A stretch of DNA of 16,450 nt, taken from positions 1-16,450 of the forward strand of contig PUMG01000231.1 of NCBI GenBank assembly GCA_003551265.1, in the 5' to 3' direction. Below, piece after piece: positions 7,264 to 14,485 of the stretch (positions are counted from its first letter, which is position 1; the number at the start of each line of letters is the position of its first letter). The notes under the pieces were generated by a model, which was not told where the DNA came from, ran no database searches, and was given only the letters and a program-made list of their open reading frames with translations. The position numbers and the translations under genes were made by a program. Source of the stretch: Halovenus sp. GTDB lineage: Archaea > Halobacteriota > Halobacteria > Halobacteriales > Haloarculaceae.

Positions 7264-7279
7264 TTTTGGCCAGCCTAAA
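7264..7279. promoter_or_regulatory. Candidate DtxR/IdeR-type metalloregulator operator
   Basis: TTTAGGCTGGCCAAAA (minus-strand reading) is a 16-bp near-palindrome with 6 of 8 half-site positions symmetric. The TTAGG/CCTAA half-sites resemble those used by DtxR/IdeR metalloregulators and their haloarchaeal relatives (Idr/SirR type). It abuts the TATA box of the 54-aa gene, where bound repressor would block TBP/TFB. It also lies about 60 bases upstream of the plus-strand TATA box at 7329-7337. Confidence 0.5.
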
Positions 7280-7328
7280 CTCGGTGGAACGAATTTCAGT
7301 AGACTTCCCGACATAATCGTAATTCAGA

Positions 7329-7337
7329 TTATATTTA
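7329..7337 (+). promoter_or_regulatory. TATA box of the 73-aa membrane protein
   Basis: TTATATTTA is centred 29 bases upstream of ATG 7362. It diverges from the 54-aa gene promoter, with the candidate operator between the two. Confidence 0.65.
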
Positions 7338-7361
7338 TGCGTTCGGCACCGAGACTGACTG

Positions 7362-7583
7362 ATGAAATCTGCGTATCCTGCGACCCATCCGCGTCTTTCC
7401 CTCCAGCCGACAGCATCTGCGGTGCTGGGATTGTGTGCCGCGTTTCTCGTGTTTGCAGTCGTCACGAACCCGCTCGCGGTCGTCATTCCGCTGGCAGGGA
7501 CGCTCACCGCGGCCGGACTGGTGTGGAGCATTGACAGACTCGTGACAGACGAAACTCCTGTGGAGTTTGACCGGCAATATTAG
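7362..7583 (+). CDS. Small two-helix membrane protein (73 aa)
   Basis: Unrecognised 73-residue protein. Residues 17-37 (ASAVLGLCAAFLVFAVVTNPL) and about 38-57 (AVVIPLAGTLTAAGLVWSI) form two hydrophobic segments joined by a short Asn-Pro turn, so a hairpin in the membrane is likely. A short polar N-terminus and an acidic/basic C-terminal tail follow. The start is supported by TATA spacing. The TAG stop overlaps the TATA box of the next gene, so the two are probably transcribed separately. No functional assignment. Confidence 0.7.
   Translation: MKSAYPATHPRLSLQPTASAVLGLCAAFLVFAVVTNPLAVVIPLAGTLTAAGLVWSIDRLVTDETPVEFDRQY
7576..7582 (+). promoter_or_regulatory. TATA box of the 258-aa acidic protein
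   Basis: AATATTA is centred 28 bases upstream of ATG 7607 and overlaps the stop codon of the preceding small membrane-protein gene. Confidence 0.6.
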
Positions 7584-7606
7584 TACGGGGAGGACGTAGC
7601 CGGGGT

Positions 7607-8383
7607 ATGAGCGACCCCGAGTCTGACCCGGAGCTAACGCAGCTTCTGACGGACCTCACGAGGACCCTCCGCGAACTGGAACAGGAGGTCGAACCCGAGC
7701 GACCTCCCGGACCACGACTGCCGACACCACGCGAACTGTCACGCTTTACGAGCGAAGTGGCTATTCCAGGACTGATTCTCCTGTTGCAGACGAACATCCG
7801 TGCGCTGCAGTTACTGCAACGGACGATTCGCCTCGCTAGCGGTGAGAACCCGACACCCGACGGAGCAGTCACGGAAGCCCGTGCCCGCGCCGAACGAGTT
7901 GGCCGGGCGTCACTCTCACAGCTCGAGGACGTACTGACGGACCTCCAGTCGGCACTTGAATCCCGCCCAGAAAACGGTGAGGCAGACGAACTGCTTTCTC
8001 GTGCCCGACAGCTTCGTGAGGAAGTCCATGAGCAAATCGAACAAGATGGGACCGGTCTCAGTGCGGATGAAACTGAGAGCGTGAACGAAGAAAACCGGCG
8101 AGAGACGTCGGACGACAGAGATGTCGTCAACATCGACATCGAATCCGAGTTGCAGGCGATAAAGGACAACGTCGAGGATGACCCAGACACTCCTGAAGAT
8201 TCTGGAGATACCGGACCCGGATCAGGCGGTGATGAGGGCACTGGGCCAGAGTCAGACGGGGGCGGGGACACAGACTCAGGGTCAGAAGAGGGCGAGGACA
8301 CAGGCTCTGGGTCAGACGACGCAGGAGGAAACGCCGATAACAAAAGAGGGGACGGCTCCGGCGGCCCGGACAGGTCGTCGTGA
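7607..8383 (+). CDS. Acidic coiled protein with Gly/Asp/Ser-rich tail, unknown function
   Basis: A 258-residue protein in two parts. The N-terminal two-thirds (about 1-165) is helical and probably coiled: heptad-like leucines in LTQLLTDLTRTLRELEQEVE, a hydrophobic stretch at about 51-63 (VAIPGLILLLQTN) too short and too polar at its ends to be a sure membrane helix, and a second long helix through about 85-145. From about 190 to 258 it is low complexity (Gly, Asp, Ser, Glu, Thr), typical of haloarchaeal disordered tails. It resembles widespread haloarchaeal DUF proteins of this build (perhaps DUF7547, from memory). No enzymatic motif is seen. JAMM gene downstream on the same strand, 73 bases away. 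Confidence 0.8.
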   Translation: MSDPESDPELTQLLTDLTRTLRELEQEVEPERPPGPRLPTPRELSRFTSEVAIPGLILLLQTNIRALQLLQRTIRLASGENPTPDGAVTEARARAERVGRASLSQLEDVLTDLQSALESRPENGEADELLSRARQLREEVHEQIEQDGTGLSADETESVNEENRRETSDDRDVVNIDIESELQAIKDNVEDDPDTPEDSGDTGPGSGGDEGTGPESDGGGDTDSGSEEGEDTGSGSDDAGGNADNKRGDGSGGPDRSS

Positions 8384-8456
8384 ACCGGAGGCGGTTTGTA
8401 GTCGTGCTCGGAACGTTTACACAGACGCAGACCGGAGTCGTACCAACGCACACACA

Positions 8457-9011
8457 ATGGGACTGTTTCAATCGAACGAGATACTCGGCATCGCTGGCGA
8501 GACACTCGCGTTCGTGCTGAGCGCCGCACGCGAGACTCATCCCAACGAGTACATGGGCTTTCTCCGGGCGGAGCAGGCGAGTAGCCTCGGTCTCGACCGA
8601 GACGGGCGGGTGATCACCGACGTTCTCGTCATCCCAGGGACGGAGTCGAACACGTCGAGCGCAAAAGTCAAGAGCATCATGCAACCGAACACCGTGGGCT
8701 CTGTCGGTTCTATTCACTCTCACCCGAGCGGGACGTTGCGCCCGAGCAACACCGACTTGCAGACGTTCAGCAAGGGCGAGATTCATATCATCCTCGGTGC
8801 CCCGTACGGCTGGAACGACTGGCAGGCGTTCGACACCGACGGCGAGAAGATTCCGCTTGACGTGCTGAACGTCGAACTGCAGGACGAGGAGTTTTTCGAC
8901 ATCACGCAGGAAGACATCGACCGGGAACTCGCCGCAGAGCGTGCTGACGGCCCGAGCGACAACGAGGGCGAGGATTCGAACGGTGGCTGGCTTCGTTCAC
9001 TGTTCCGGTGA
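8457..9011 (+). CDS. JAMM/MPN+ metalloprotease, desampylase-like
   Basis: Zinc isopeptidase-type protein of 184 residues. The JAMM signature is complete: H87-S-H89-P then S97 and D100, with an upstream glutamate E31 (NEYMGFL) as general base. Archaeal JAMM enzymes such as HvJAMM1 of Haloferax volcanii remove ubiquitin-like SAMP modifiers from lysines. This one is longer than HvJAMM1 (about 140 residues), with an acidic tail of some 40 residues ending in WLRSLFR, so it may be a paralogue with a different substrate. The frame is open from 8178, overlapping the preceding gene, but ATG 8457 (MGLFQSNEIL) starts the domain cleanly. A weak GTTTAC box at 8415-8420 sits about 40 bases upstream, so a short leader is possible. 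Confidence 0.9.
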   Translation: MGLFQSNEILGIAGETLAFVLSAARETHPNEYMGFLRAEQASSLGLDRDGRVITDVLVIPGTESNTSSAKVKSIMQPNTVGSVGSIHSHPSGTLRPSNTDLQTFSKGEIHIILGAPYGWNDWQAFDTDGEKIPLDVLNVELQDEEFFDITQEDIDRELAAERADGPSDNEGEDSNGGWLRSLFR

Positions 9012-9098
9012 CTGACGGAGGGACACTCCTTACGTTTGGTGACTCTGCTCGACAGAGATGCGGCCCAGGTTCTTTCCAGGTCAGATAATGTTCACTGG

Positions 9099-9107
9099 GT
9101 TTATTGG
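9099..9107 (+). promoter_or_regulatory. TATA box of the Nudix-like gene
   Basis: GTTTATTGG is centred 27 bases upstream of ATG 9130, consistent with a leaderless transcript. Confidence 0.6.
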
Positions 9108-9129
9108 CCAGTAGGTTGATGTCCGGGAT

Positions 9130-9606
9130 ATGGGTGTGGTGAAGCAGTCGTACGAGACGGTCGAGTCCTACCTGTCGACACTCGACGAGGCGTACGATTC
9201 GTTCAAAGTAAATCAGACAACGGTCGCAGCAACGCCAGACCGGTACGAGCGTGAGCGCGAGCGCGCATCCGCTGGTAGCGTTGACCTGTACACGAAAGTG
9301 AGAAACGACGACGGCGAGATACTGCACGTTCGAGAGGACGAGGGGGTGGTGCTGCCGTCGACGAGAACAACATCAGAACGGTTCGAACGGAGCGCGTTCG
9401 ACGCGGTCGAAGCCCAAACTGGCGTCGAATGCCGCGTCGAGGGTATCGAACAGGCCACAATACTCGGTATTCGAGACGAAAGCGAAGAGCACGAACCAGT
9501 GTATCGTCTGGCGGTGGTGTTCGAAGCGACTCACTGGTCGGGGTCGACAGACGAGGCTGCTCTCTGGCGGTCGAATCCAAATCAGCCATCGCTCATCTAC
9601 GGCTAG
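9130..9606 (+). CDS. Nudix-fold-like protein with a degenerate Nudix box
   Basis: A 158-residue acidic protein whose C-terminal half resembles the Nudix hydrolase fold. 'FDAVEAQTGVECRVEGIEQATILGI' followed by 'VYRLAVVFEAT' matches the usual Nudix helix, loop and strand. Aligned to the Nudix box (RExxEExGV), the metal-binding Arg-Glu and Glu-Glu pairs are replaced by Asp-Ala and Ala-Gln, so catalysis in the usual way is unlikely. The N-terminal third is helical and charged. It may be a binding or regulatory derivative. The call rests on motif order, and another fold remains possible. It converges on egsA with 47 bases between. Confidence 0.65.
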   Translation: MGVVKQSYETVESYLSTLDEAYDSFKVNQTTVAATPDRYERERERASAGSVDLYTKVRNDDGEILHVREDEGVVLPSTRTTSERFERSAFDAVEAQTGVECRVEGIEQATILGIRDESEEHEPVYRLAVVFEATHWSGSTDEAALWRSNPNQPSLIYG

Positions 9607-9653
9607 TGGTGATAGCGGGACCGCAGATTCGCAACGAGTATCGGGTGAAACGG

Positions 9654-10712
9654 TCAGATGACGCCGGTGACAGTCGCTGCTTCGCGAGCGGCGGCTTCCT
9701 CGATTCCATCGCCCAAGATCGTGTACCGGTCACGGATAGCGTGTGCACCGGTGAGCGCCTCGAGGATGGTTTCATCGTCGATGTTCAATTCTGTGGCTGT
9801 CGTCGGCGCACCGATACGTTCGAGGGCATCACGGATTTTCTGCCACTCGCCGCGGTCTCCGTCCTGGAGGTACGCAGTGATAATCGAACCGACGCCGACC
9901 TGGTGGCCGTGCAGTGCTGCTCCGGGTGCGAGTCGGTCGAGCTGGTGTGAGAAGAGGTGCTCTGCGCCGCTGGCAGGTCTGGATGAGCCTGCGATGCTCA
10001 TCGCAACACCCGAAGAGACCAGCGCTTTGACGACGACCCACGCCGATTCCTCGAGACCACTCTTTATCGAGTCTGCGTTCTCGACGAGCATCTCTGCAGT
10101 CATCTGTGAGAGGGCTGCAGCGTACTCCGAGTACTCGACGTTCTGCAACCGGTAGGCCAGTTGCCAGTCCCTGACTGCCGTGTAGTTCGAGATGATATCG
10201 GCACATCCAGCCGTGGTGAGCCGCCAGGGTGCTTCAGCGAGAATCTCGGTGTCCGCGACGACTGCCAGCGGCGGGTCTGCGGCGACGCTGTGGCGGGTAT
10301 CACCTTCGGGGACGGAACCACGCCCCGAGACGATGCCGTCGTGACTGGCCGCGGTCGGAACTGAGACGAATCCCAGGTCGCCGTCAGCGGCCGCCATCTT
10401 GGCGATGTCTATCGCTTTTCCGCCACCGACTCCGACGAGATACCCGGGGTCGACCTCGCGTGCAACATCGATGACGCGCTCTATCTCTGCGAAACTCGCC
10501 GTTTCCACCACGACCACTTCGGGACACTCCCCCTGCGCTGCGAGCGCATCCACGATACGGTCGCCTGCGACTGATTTCGGCGTGGGACTCGTAACGACCA
10601 GGGGGACGCCACTCAGATGCAACTCCGCCACCGCGTCTCCCGTTTGCTCCAGCACGCCGTGGCCGACGACGACGTTTCGGGGCAACCGAATCCACGTCGA
10701 CTTCTCGAACAT
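9654..10712 (-). CDS. egsA: NAD(P)-dependent glycerol-1-phosphate dehydrogenase
   Basis: Reduces dihydroxyacetone phosphate to sn-glycerol-1-phosphate, the backbone of archaeal ether lipids. The 352 residues match the family. Dinucleotide-binding GVGGGKAIDIAK lies at about 94-105 and the SVPTAASHDGIVS block at 117-129. Likely zinc ligands are D172 (in GCADIISN), H256 (HLFSHQLD) and one of the histidines at 268-270 (LHGHQVG). The frame opens at 10847 and would add 45 basic residues; ATG 10712 (MFEKSTWIRLP) is preferred because it matches the family N-terminus and has a TATA box 25 bases upstream. It diverges from a universal-stress gene. Essential for membrane lipid synthesis in archaea. Confidence 0.96.
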   Translation of the reverse strand: MFEKSTWIRLPRNVVVGHGVLEQTGDAVAELHLSGVPLVVTSPTPKSVAGDRIVDALAAQGECPEVVVVETASFAEIERVIDVAREVDPGYLVGVGGGKAIDIAKMAAADGDLGFVSVPTAASHDGIVSGRGSVPEGDTRHSVAADPPLAVVADTEILAEAPWRLTTAGCADIISNYTAVRDWQLAYRLQNVEYSEYAAALSQMTAEMLVENADSIKSGLEESAWVVVKALVSSGVAMSIAGSSRPASGAEHLFSHQLDRLAPGAALHGHQVGVGSIITAYLQDGDRGEWQKIRDALERIGAPTTATELNIDDETILEALTGAHAIRDRYTILGDGIEEAAAREAATVTGVI

Positions 10713-10733
10713 ACCTGGTCTTTCAGACGGACA

Positions 10734-10740
10734 TATATAA
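10734..10740 (-). promoter_or_regulatory. TATA box of egsA
   Basis: TTATATA on the minus strand, centred 25 bases from ATG 10712. It rules out the longer reading frame, which would begin upstream of the promoter. Confidence 0.75.
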
Positions 10741-10769
10741 CAGGTTGGACCAGATTCGCCGGCTAGATT

Positions 10770-10776
10770 GATATAC
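10770..10776 (+). promoter_or_regulatory. TATA box of the universal-stress gene
   Basis: GATATAC is centred 26 bases before ATG 10799. It lies only 30 bases from the divergent egsA box, so the two promoters may compete or share regulation. Confidence 0.6.
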
Positions 10777-10798
10777 CACCGCGAACGTATATGGTGGT

Positions 10799-11224
10799 AT
10801 GGTCTTTCTCGTCCCCTACGACGGGTCGTCTGTTTCGGAGATTGCACTGGACCGTGCGGTGGAGCACGGAAAAGCGCTCGAAGAGGAGGTTCTGGCGGTC
10901 ACGTTCGTGCCGACTGGTTCGGACTACGCTGCGCGCCGGAAGTGGATTCAGCCGTCCGAGGAGTTCGCCATCGACTCCGCTCGGGTAGAACTCAAACGCA
11001 AAATCGAAGAGATGACCGACGACACCGAACGTAACTATCTGGACAACGGTGCGTCCGTCGAGAACGGCGTTGGCGAACACATCCGTCGCATTGCTCACGA
11101 AGTCGACGCCAGCACCGTCTACGTCGGGACCAGCGACGAAGCGGACGAAAGTGGACTCACGACGCCGTTCGGTGAACTCGACAACAGAGAGCGATACGAC
11201 GTCCACCTCGTCAGGTCGTACTGA
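10799..11224 (+). CDS. Universal stress protein family (UspA-like)
   Basis: A 141-residue cytosolic protein of the Usp alpha/beta family. It opens with the typical first strand and helix (MVFLVPYDGSSVSEIALDRA), and the family 'STVYVGTSDEADES' strand appears near residue 105. The usual ATP-binding signature G-x2-G-x9-G-S/T is not intact (GTSDEADESGLTTPFGE), so nucleotide binding is doubtful. The middle has a long charged helix (RVELKRKIEEMTDDTERNY). It is followed 46 bases later by kae1-bud32 on the same strand, so read-through is possible. Confidence 0.85.
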   Translation: MVFLVPYDGSSVSEIALDRAVEHGKALEEEVLAVTFVPTGSDYAARRKWIQPSEEFAIDSARVELKRKIEEMTDDTERNYLDNGASVENGVGEHIRRIAHEVDASTVYVGTSDEADESGLTTPFGELDNRERYDVHLVRSY

Positions 11225-11270
11225 CGGACCGAAGTGGTCTTTTCACTCCCCCACAGAGTGAGAGTAGCTG

Positions 11271-12950
11271 ATGGACACAGAGAGCGAACGCGTACGTGTA
11301 CTCGGCATCGAGGGGACCGCATGGGCGGCCAGCGCAGCGCTGTACGACACAGCGACCGACACCGTGCGTATCGAAACTGAAGCGTACCAGCCCGAAAGCG
11401 GTGGAATCCATCCCCGTGAGGCGGCCGAACACATGGCCGAGTACCTTCCTGTCGTCGTCGAGTCTATCCTCGACATCGCCCGTGAGGAGACGAATCGAGA
11501 GCCGCCAGTGGACGTGGTTGCCTTCTCTCGTGGACCGGGACTGGGACCGTGTCTTCGCCTGACTGCAACCGCAGCGCGTGCGCTCGCACAGCGACTTGAC
11601 GTTCCGCTGGTGGGTGTCAACCACATGGTCGCCCACCTGGAAATCGGACGTCACGGGTCTGGATTCGACTCGCCCGTGTGTCTCAACGCCAGTGGCGCGA
11701 ACGCTCATCTGCTTGGCTACCAGAACGGTCGCTACCGGGTTCTTGGGGAGACGATGGACACCGGCGTCGGCAACGCTATCGACAAGTTCACCCGTCACGT
11801 CGGGTGGTCACACCCCGGGGGCCCGAAAGTCGAGACTGCCGCCAGAGACGGGACGTACGTCGACCTGCCGTACGTCGTCAAGGGGATGGACTTCTCGTTC
11901 TCGGGCATCATGTCCGCCGCGAAAGATGCGTACGACGACGGAGTTCCTGTTGAGGATGTCTGTTACAGTCTGCAGGAGAACATCTTCGCCATGCTCACAG
12001 AGGTCTCAGAGCGGGCCCTCTCGCTCACGGGAAGTGACGAACTCGTCCTCGGCGGAGGCGTCGGTCAGAACCAGCGACTCCAGGAGATGCTCTCCTCGAT
12101 GTGTGACCAGCGTGGTGCCGAGTGTTTTGTCCCCGAGAGTCGATTCTTGCGGGATAACGCCGGGATGATTGCCGTCCTCGGTGCGAAGATGTACGCTGCA
12201 GGTGACTTCCTCGCTATCGAAGAGTCAGCAGTCGACGCGAACTTTCGTCCGGACCAGGTCCCGGTCACCTGGCGCGACCCTGATGAGGGCGGTGCTTCTG
12301 TCCGTGTTGAAACGACCGACGAAGCGACTCTCGCCGAGACAGCCGACAAAACCGTCGACGACGCAGAAGCGACGGTCACCGTCATCGGCGCAGAAGCGAC
12401 GGTCACCATTGACGGCGACAGGGTAATCAAGCGTCGCAACCCCCGAGAGTATCGACATCCGACCCTCGACACTCGGCTCAGGAGAGAACGCACGCGGCAG
12501 GAGGCCCGTCTCACACAGGAGGCTCGACAGAGCGGCGTCCCGACGCCGTTGATTCGGGACATCGATATCGACGAGACGACGCTCGTCTTCCAGTACGTCG
12601 GGGAGTGCGACCTGCGAGAGACGCTGACCGAAGCATCCGTCGAGACGGTCGCCGAACACCTCGCACGTATCCACGAGGCGGGTTTCGTCCACGGCGACCT
12701 CACGACACGGAACGTCAGAGTTGGGAAGAGTGGCACCCCGGTGTTTTTCATCGACTTCGGGCTGGGCTACTACACCGACGACCCCGAAGACTACGCGATG
12801 GATCTGCACATCTTCGCCCAGAGCCTCGCCGGAACCACTGACGACGCCGAGACGTTGATGGAGTTGGCCGAAGACGCCTACCTCTCCGCTGGAGAAGAGA
12901 CCGTCATCGACCAGCTCAGAGAAATCGAGGGTCGTGGTCGGTATCAGTGA
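11271..12950 (+). CDS. kae1: Bifunctional Kae1-Bud32 fusion (tRNA t6A synthase subunit and kinase)
   Basis: A 559-residue fusion of the two central KEOPS subunits, which add threonylcarbamoyl to A37 of ANN-decoding tRNAs. Kae1 (about 1-335) has the metal ligands H118 and H122 (NHMVAHLE), the ASKHA-type loops SRGPGLGP and GGGVGQNQRL, and a late DNAGMIAVLG segment. Bud32 (about 365-559) is a small atypical kinase with HGDLTTRN (H474-G-D476) and D495-F-G. The linker (about 340-370) contains a nine-residue tandem duplication. The fusion is known in several archaea including haloarchaea. The frame starts at ATG 11271. A weak T-rich box near 11237-11246 could be its promoter, otherwise it is co-transcribed with the stress gene. 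Confidence 0.97.
   Translation: MDTESERVRVLGIEGTAWAASAALYDTATDTVRIETEAYQPESGGIHPREAAEHMAEYLPVVVESILDIAREETNREPPVDVVAFSRGPGLGPCLRLTATAARALAQRLDVPLVGVNHMVAHLEIGRHGSGFDSPVCLNASGANAHLLGYQNGRYRVLGETMDTGVGNAIDKFTRHVGWSHPGGPKVETAARDGTYVDLPYVVKGMDFSFSGIMSAAKDAYDDGVPVEDVCYSLQENIFAMLTEVSERALSLTGSDELVLGGGVGQNQRLQEMLSSMCDQRGAECFVPESRFLRDNAGMIAVLGAKMYAAGDFLAIEESAVDANFRPDQVPVTWRDPDEGGASVRVETTDEATLAETADKTVDDAEATVTVIGAEATVTIDGDRVIKRRNPREYRHPTLDTRLRRERTRQEARLTQEARQSGVPTPLIRDIDIDETTLVFQYVGECDLRETLTEASVETVAEHLARIHEAGFVHGDLTTRNVRVGKSGTPVFFIDFGLGYYTDDPEDYAMDLHIFAQSLAGTTDDAETLMELAEDAYLSAGEETVIDQLREIEGRGRYQ
12362..12407. repeat. 27-bp tandem duplication in the kae1-bud32 linker
   Basis: The 19-base word CGCAGAAGCGACGGTCACC occurs at 12362-12380 and again at 12389-12407, a period of exactly 27 bases (nine codons). 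It encodes two copies of an AEATVTxI/D unit where the Kae1-Bud32 linker meets the first strand of the kinase. The frame is preserved. Confidence 0.9.
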
Positions 12951-12984
12951 CTATACCAGTCGACGGAACGATTGATAGTAACCA

Positions 12985-12991
12985 TCATATC
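12985..12991 (+). promoter_or_regulatory. TATA-like box of the DUF5808-type gene
   Basis: CATATCC is centred about 26 bases upstream of ATG 13014. This is weak, but the spacing fits the window's pattern and argues against the earlier in-frame start at 12972. Confidence 0.45.
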
Positions 12992-13013
12992 CCCGGCGGT
13001 CGTATCTGATTCT

Positions 13014-13283
13014 ATGGACGAGAAGCCCACTTCTGGCGAACTGTTCGGCATCCCGTATAACTTCGATCAACCAAGTCTGTCTCGACTGCTGTCGGGATAC
13101 TGGCAGCCTGGCGAAGGGATGCTCGTCAAGAAGGAGTTCGGCATCGGATACAGCCTGAACCTCGCCAACTGGCGGTCGTGGGTCGTCATCGCTGTTGCGG
13201 GTGCGCTGCTGTTCCAGCAAAAACGAAGCGACGACGCCGCAGAAGAGGACGAGGACGAGCCAGTCGAGGTCATCGTCGACTAG
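13014..13283 (+). CDS. DUF5808-type small membrane protein (89 aa)
   Basis: An 89-residue protein. The N-terminal part (ELFGIPYNFDQPSLSRLLSGYW, then MLVKKEFGIGYSLNLANW) looks like the DUF5808 domain, a soluble domain of unknown function common in haloarchaea. A transmembrane helix follows at about 58-73 (WVVIAVAGALLFQQ), then a short basic stop and a strongly acidic tail (residues 75-89). The frame opens at 12972, but ATG 13014 (MDEKPTSGELFG) starts the domain. It sits between kae1-bud32 and the ITPase gene on the same strand, with its own likely promoter. Confidence 0.75.
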   Translation: MDEKPTSGELFGIPYNFDQPSLSRLLSGYWQPGEGMLVKKEFGIGYSLNLANWRSWVVIAVAGALLFQQKRSDDAAEEDEDEPVEVIVD

Positions 13284-13305
13284 GAGGAACGTTCGCAACC
13301 GACGA

Positions 13306-13312
13306 GTATTTT
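13306..13312 (+). promoter_or_regulatory. TATA box of the ITPase gene
   Basis: GTATTTT is centred 27 bases before ATG 13336. It selects this start over the open frame that runs back to 13195 inside the preceding gene. Confidence 0.6.
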
Positions 13313-13335
13313 CAGCGGCCATCCGGAGAGGTCGT

Positions 13336-13983
13336 ATGGTCGTATTCGTCACCACGAACGAGGGAAAAGTACGGGAGGCCCGGGAGTATCTGGACGAGCC
13401 TGTCGAGCAAGTTTCATTCGACTACGTCGAGCCACAGGCTGACGACCTGCAGACGGTCGCTGCCCACGGAGCCCGGGCGGCGTACACTCACCTCGGTGAG
13501 CCAGTCATCGTGGACGACTCCGGCCTGACTATCGACGTGTTCGAGGGATTCCCGGGCCCGTACTCCTCGTTCGTCGAGGATACGCTCGGAATCGAACGCG
13601 TCTGGGAACTCACACGCAGTGAAGAAAACCGGAGTGCAGCGTTCCGCGGTGTCGTTGCCTACTGCGATGGGGAGCCGTTCGAGGCAGCACCCGAACCCGT
13701 AGACGACCAGCGGCGCGGACACGACCTCGCGGTCACCGACCGTGCCAGCGCGACGACTGACGAGCAGGTTGACGAGACCGGAGTTCCCGTGAAACTGTTC
13801 GAGGGCGTCGTTCCCGGACGTATCGTCGAACCACGGGGCGATGGTGGCTTCGGCTACGACCCCATCTTCGAGTACGACGGCAAGACGTTCGCCGAGATGC
13901 ATACTGAAGAAAAAAACGCCATCTCACACCGTGGCCGAGCGCTCGCAAAGTTCGCTGAGTGGTACGCTGAGTCGGACCGTTAG
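13336..13983 (+). CDS. rdgB: Non-canonical purine NTP pyrophosphatase (RdgB/HAM1, ITPase)
   Basis: Hydrolyses ITP, dITP and XTP to monophosphates, keeping deaminated purines out of nucleic acids. The 215 residues carry the family marks: substrate/phosphate loop T6-x-N8-x-x-K11, DDSGL at 60-64, GGFGYDPIF at about 170-178 and SHRGRA at 197-202. A stretch of about 35 residues between the YCDGE strand and VKLFEGVVPGRIV (about 115-150, polar and acidic) is longer than in bacterial RdgB; as far as I recall this insertion is usual in haloarchaeal homologues. Start is fixed by the family N-terminus and a TATA box. It converges on the PIN cassette with 19 bases between. Confidence 0.95.
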   Translation: MVVFVTTNEGKVREAREYLDEPVEQVSFDYVEPQADDLQTVAAHGARAAYTHLGEPVIVDDSGLTIDVFEGFPGPYSSFVEDTLGIERVWELTRSEENRSAAFRGVVAYCDGEPFEAAPEPVDDQRRGHDLAVTDRASATTDEQVDETGVPVKLFEGVVPGRIVEPRGDGGFGYDPIFEYDGKTFAEMHTEEKNAISHRGRALAKFAEWYAESDR

Positions 13984-14002
13984 GGAATTCCAGAACGCTC
14001 TT

Positions 14003-14485
14003 TCAACCGCGTGGGTCACAGTCTGCGCCGGGATAGCTGTCGTCGTGGAGACTCTCGTAGAGACTTTCGGCGTCGAAGAGTCGCGCGAACGAATCGGGGT
14101 GACGGATGCTGACGGACATATGTGATTTCATCGCGAGATTCGCAGCCGTGGTGGTGAGCTGTTCGTCGAACGTGAGAAGGTGTGCGGCACCGGCGCGATA
14201 CGCAGATGCGAGCGCAGGATGGTCGCTGGACGGCTGTTCGATGACGACTCGCTCACGGTCGAAACGCCGATACCACTCCGCCGCAAGGTCCTCGGTTGTG
14301 AGGTCGGCGATAACGGCCCGCGCCTCACCAGCGAGTTCGTCACTGGCGACGACTGACATCCACGAGTGGCGTCTGACGTGGTCGAGCGCATTGCGTGAGG
14401 CCCCTCCGACTAGCACGTCCGCTGCCAGTACATCCGCGTCGGCGACGATACACGACGGGTCGACCGTCTCAGTGTCTGCACTCAT
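14003..14485 (-). CDS. PIN-domain-like protein
   Basis: A 160-residue protein with the layout of a PIN-domain nuclease. The first strand 'CIVADADVLAADVLVGG' carries D16 and D18, followed by a helix with acidic residues (E50, E54) and 'SDHPALASAYRAGAAHLLTFDEQL' with D88 and D107 at the places where PIN proteins keep metal-binding acids. PIN proteins are usually Mg-dependent ribonucleases, often VapC toxins. Acidic sites here are plausible but not a perfect match, so activity is inferred only. Its ATG overlaps the stop of a 41-residue ORF (ATGA, 14482-14485), a typical toxin-antitoxin order. A conserved haloarchaeal DUF of unknown role is the alternative. Confidence 0.75.
   Translation of the reverse strand: MSADTETVDPSCIVADADVLAADVLVGGASRNALDHVRRHSWMSVVASDELAGEARAVIADLTTEDLAAEWYRRFDRERVVIEQPSSDHPALASAYRAGAAHLLTFDEQLTTTAANLAMKSHMSVSIRHPDSFARLFDAESLYESLHDDSYPGADCDPRG

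Noticed and set aside
7017..7316. Plus-strand open frame between dpsA and the small membrane protein
   Set aside because: No promoter at the right spacing and no family resemblance. The opposite-strand 54-aa ORF has the better promoter and motif.
7504..8529. Minus-strand open frame of 341 codons, Ser/Pro/Arg-rich
   Set aside because: It lies opposite the acidic protein and the start of the JAMM gene. Its Ser/Pro repeats are the antisense of the Gly/Asp tail, and its basic composition does not fit a haloarchaeal protein.
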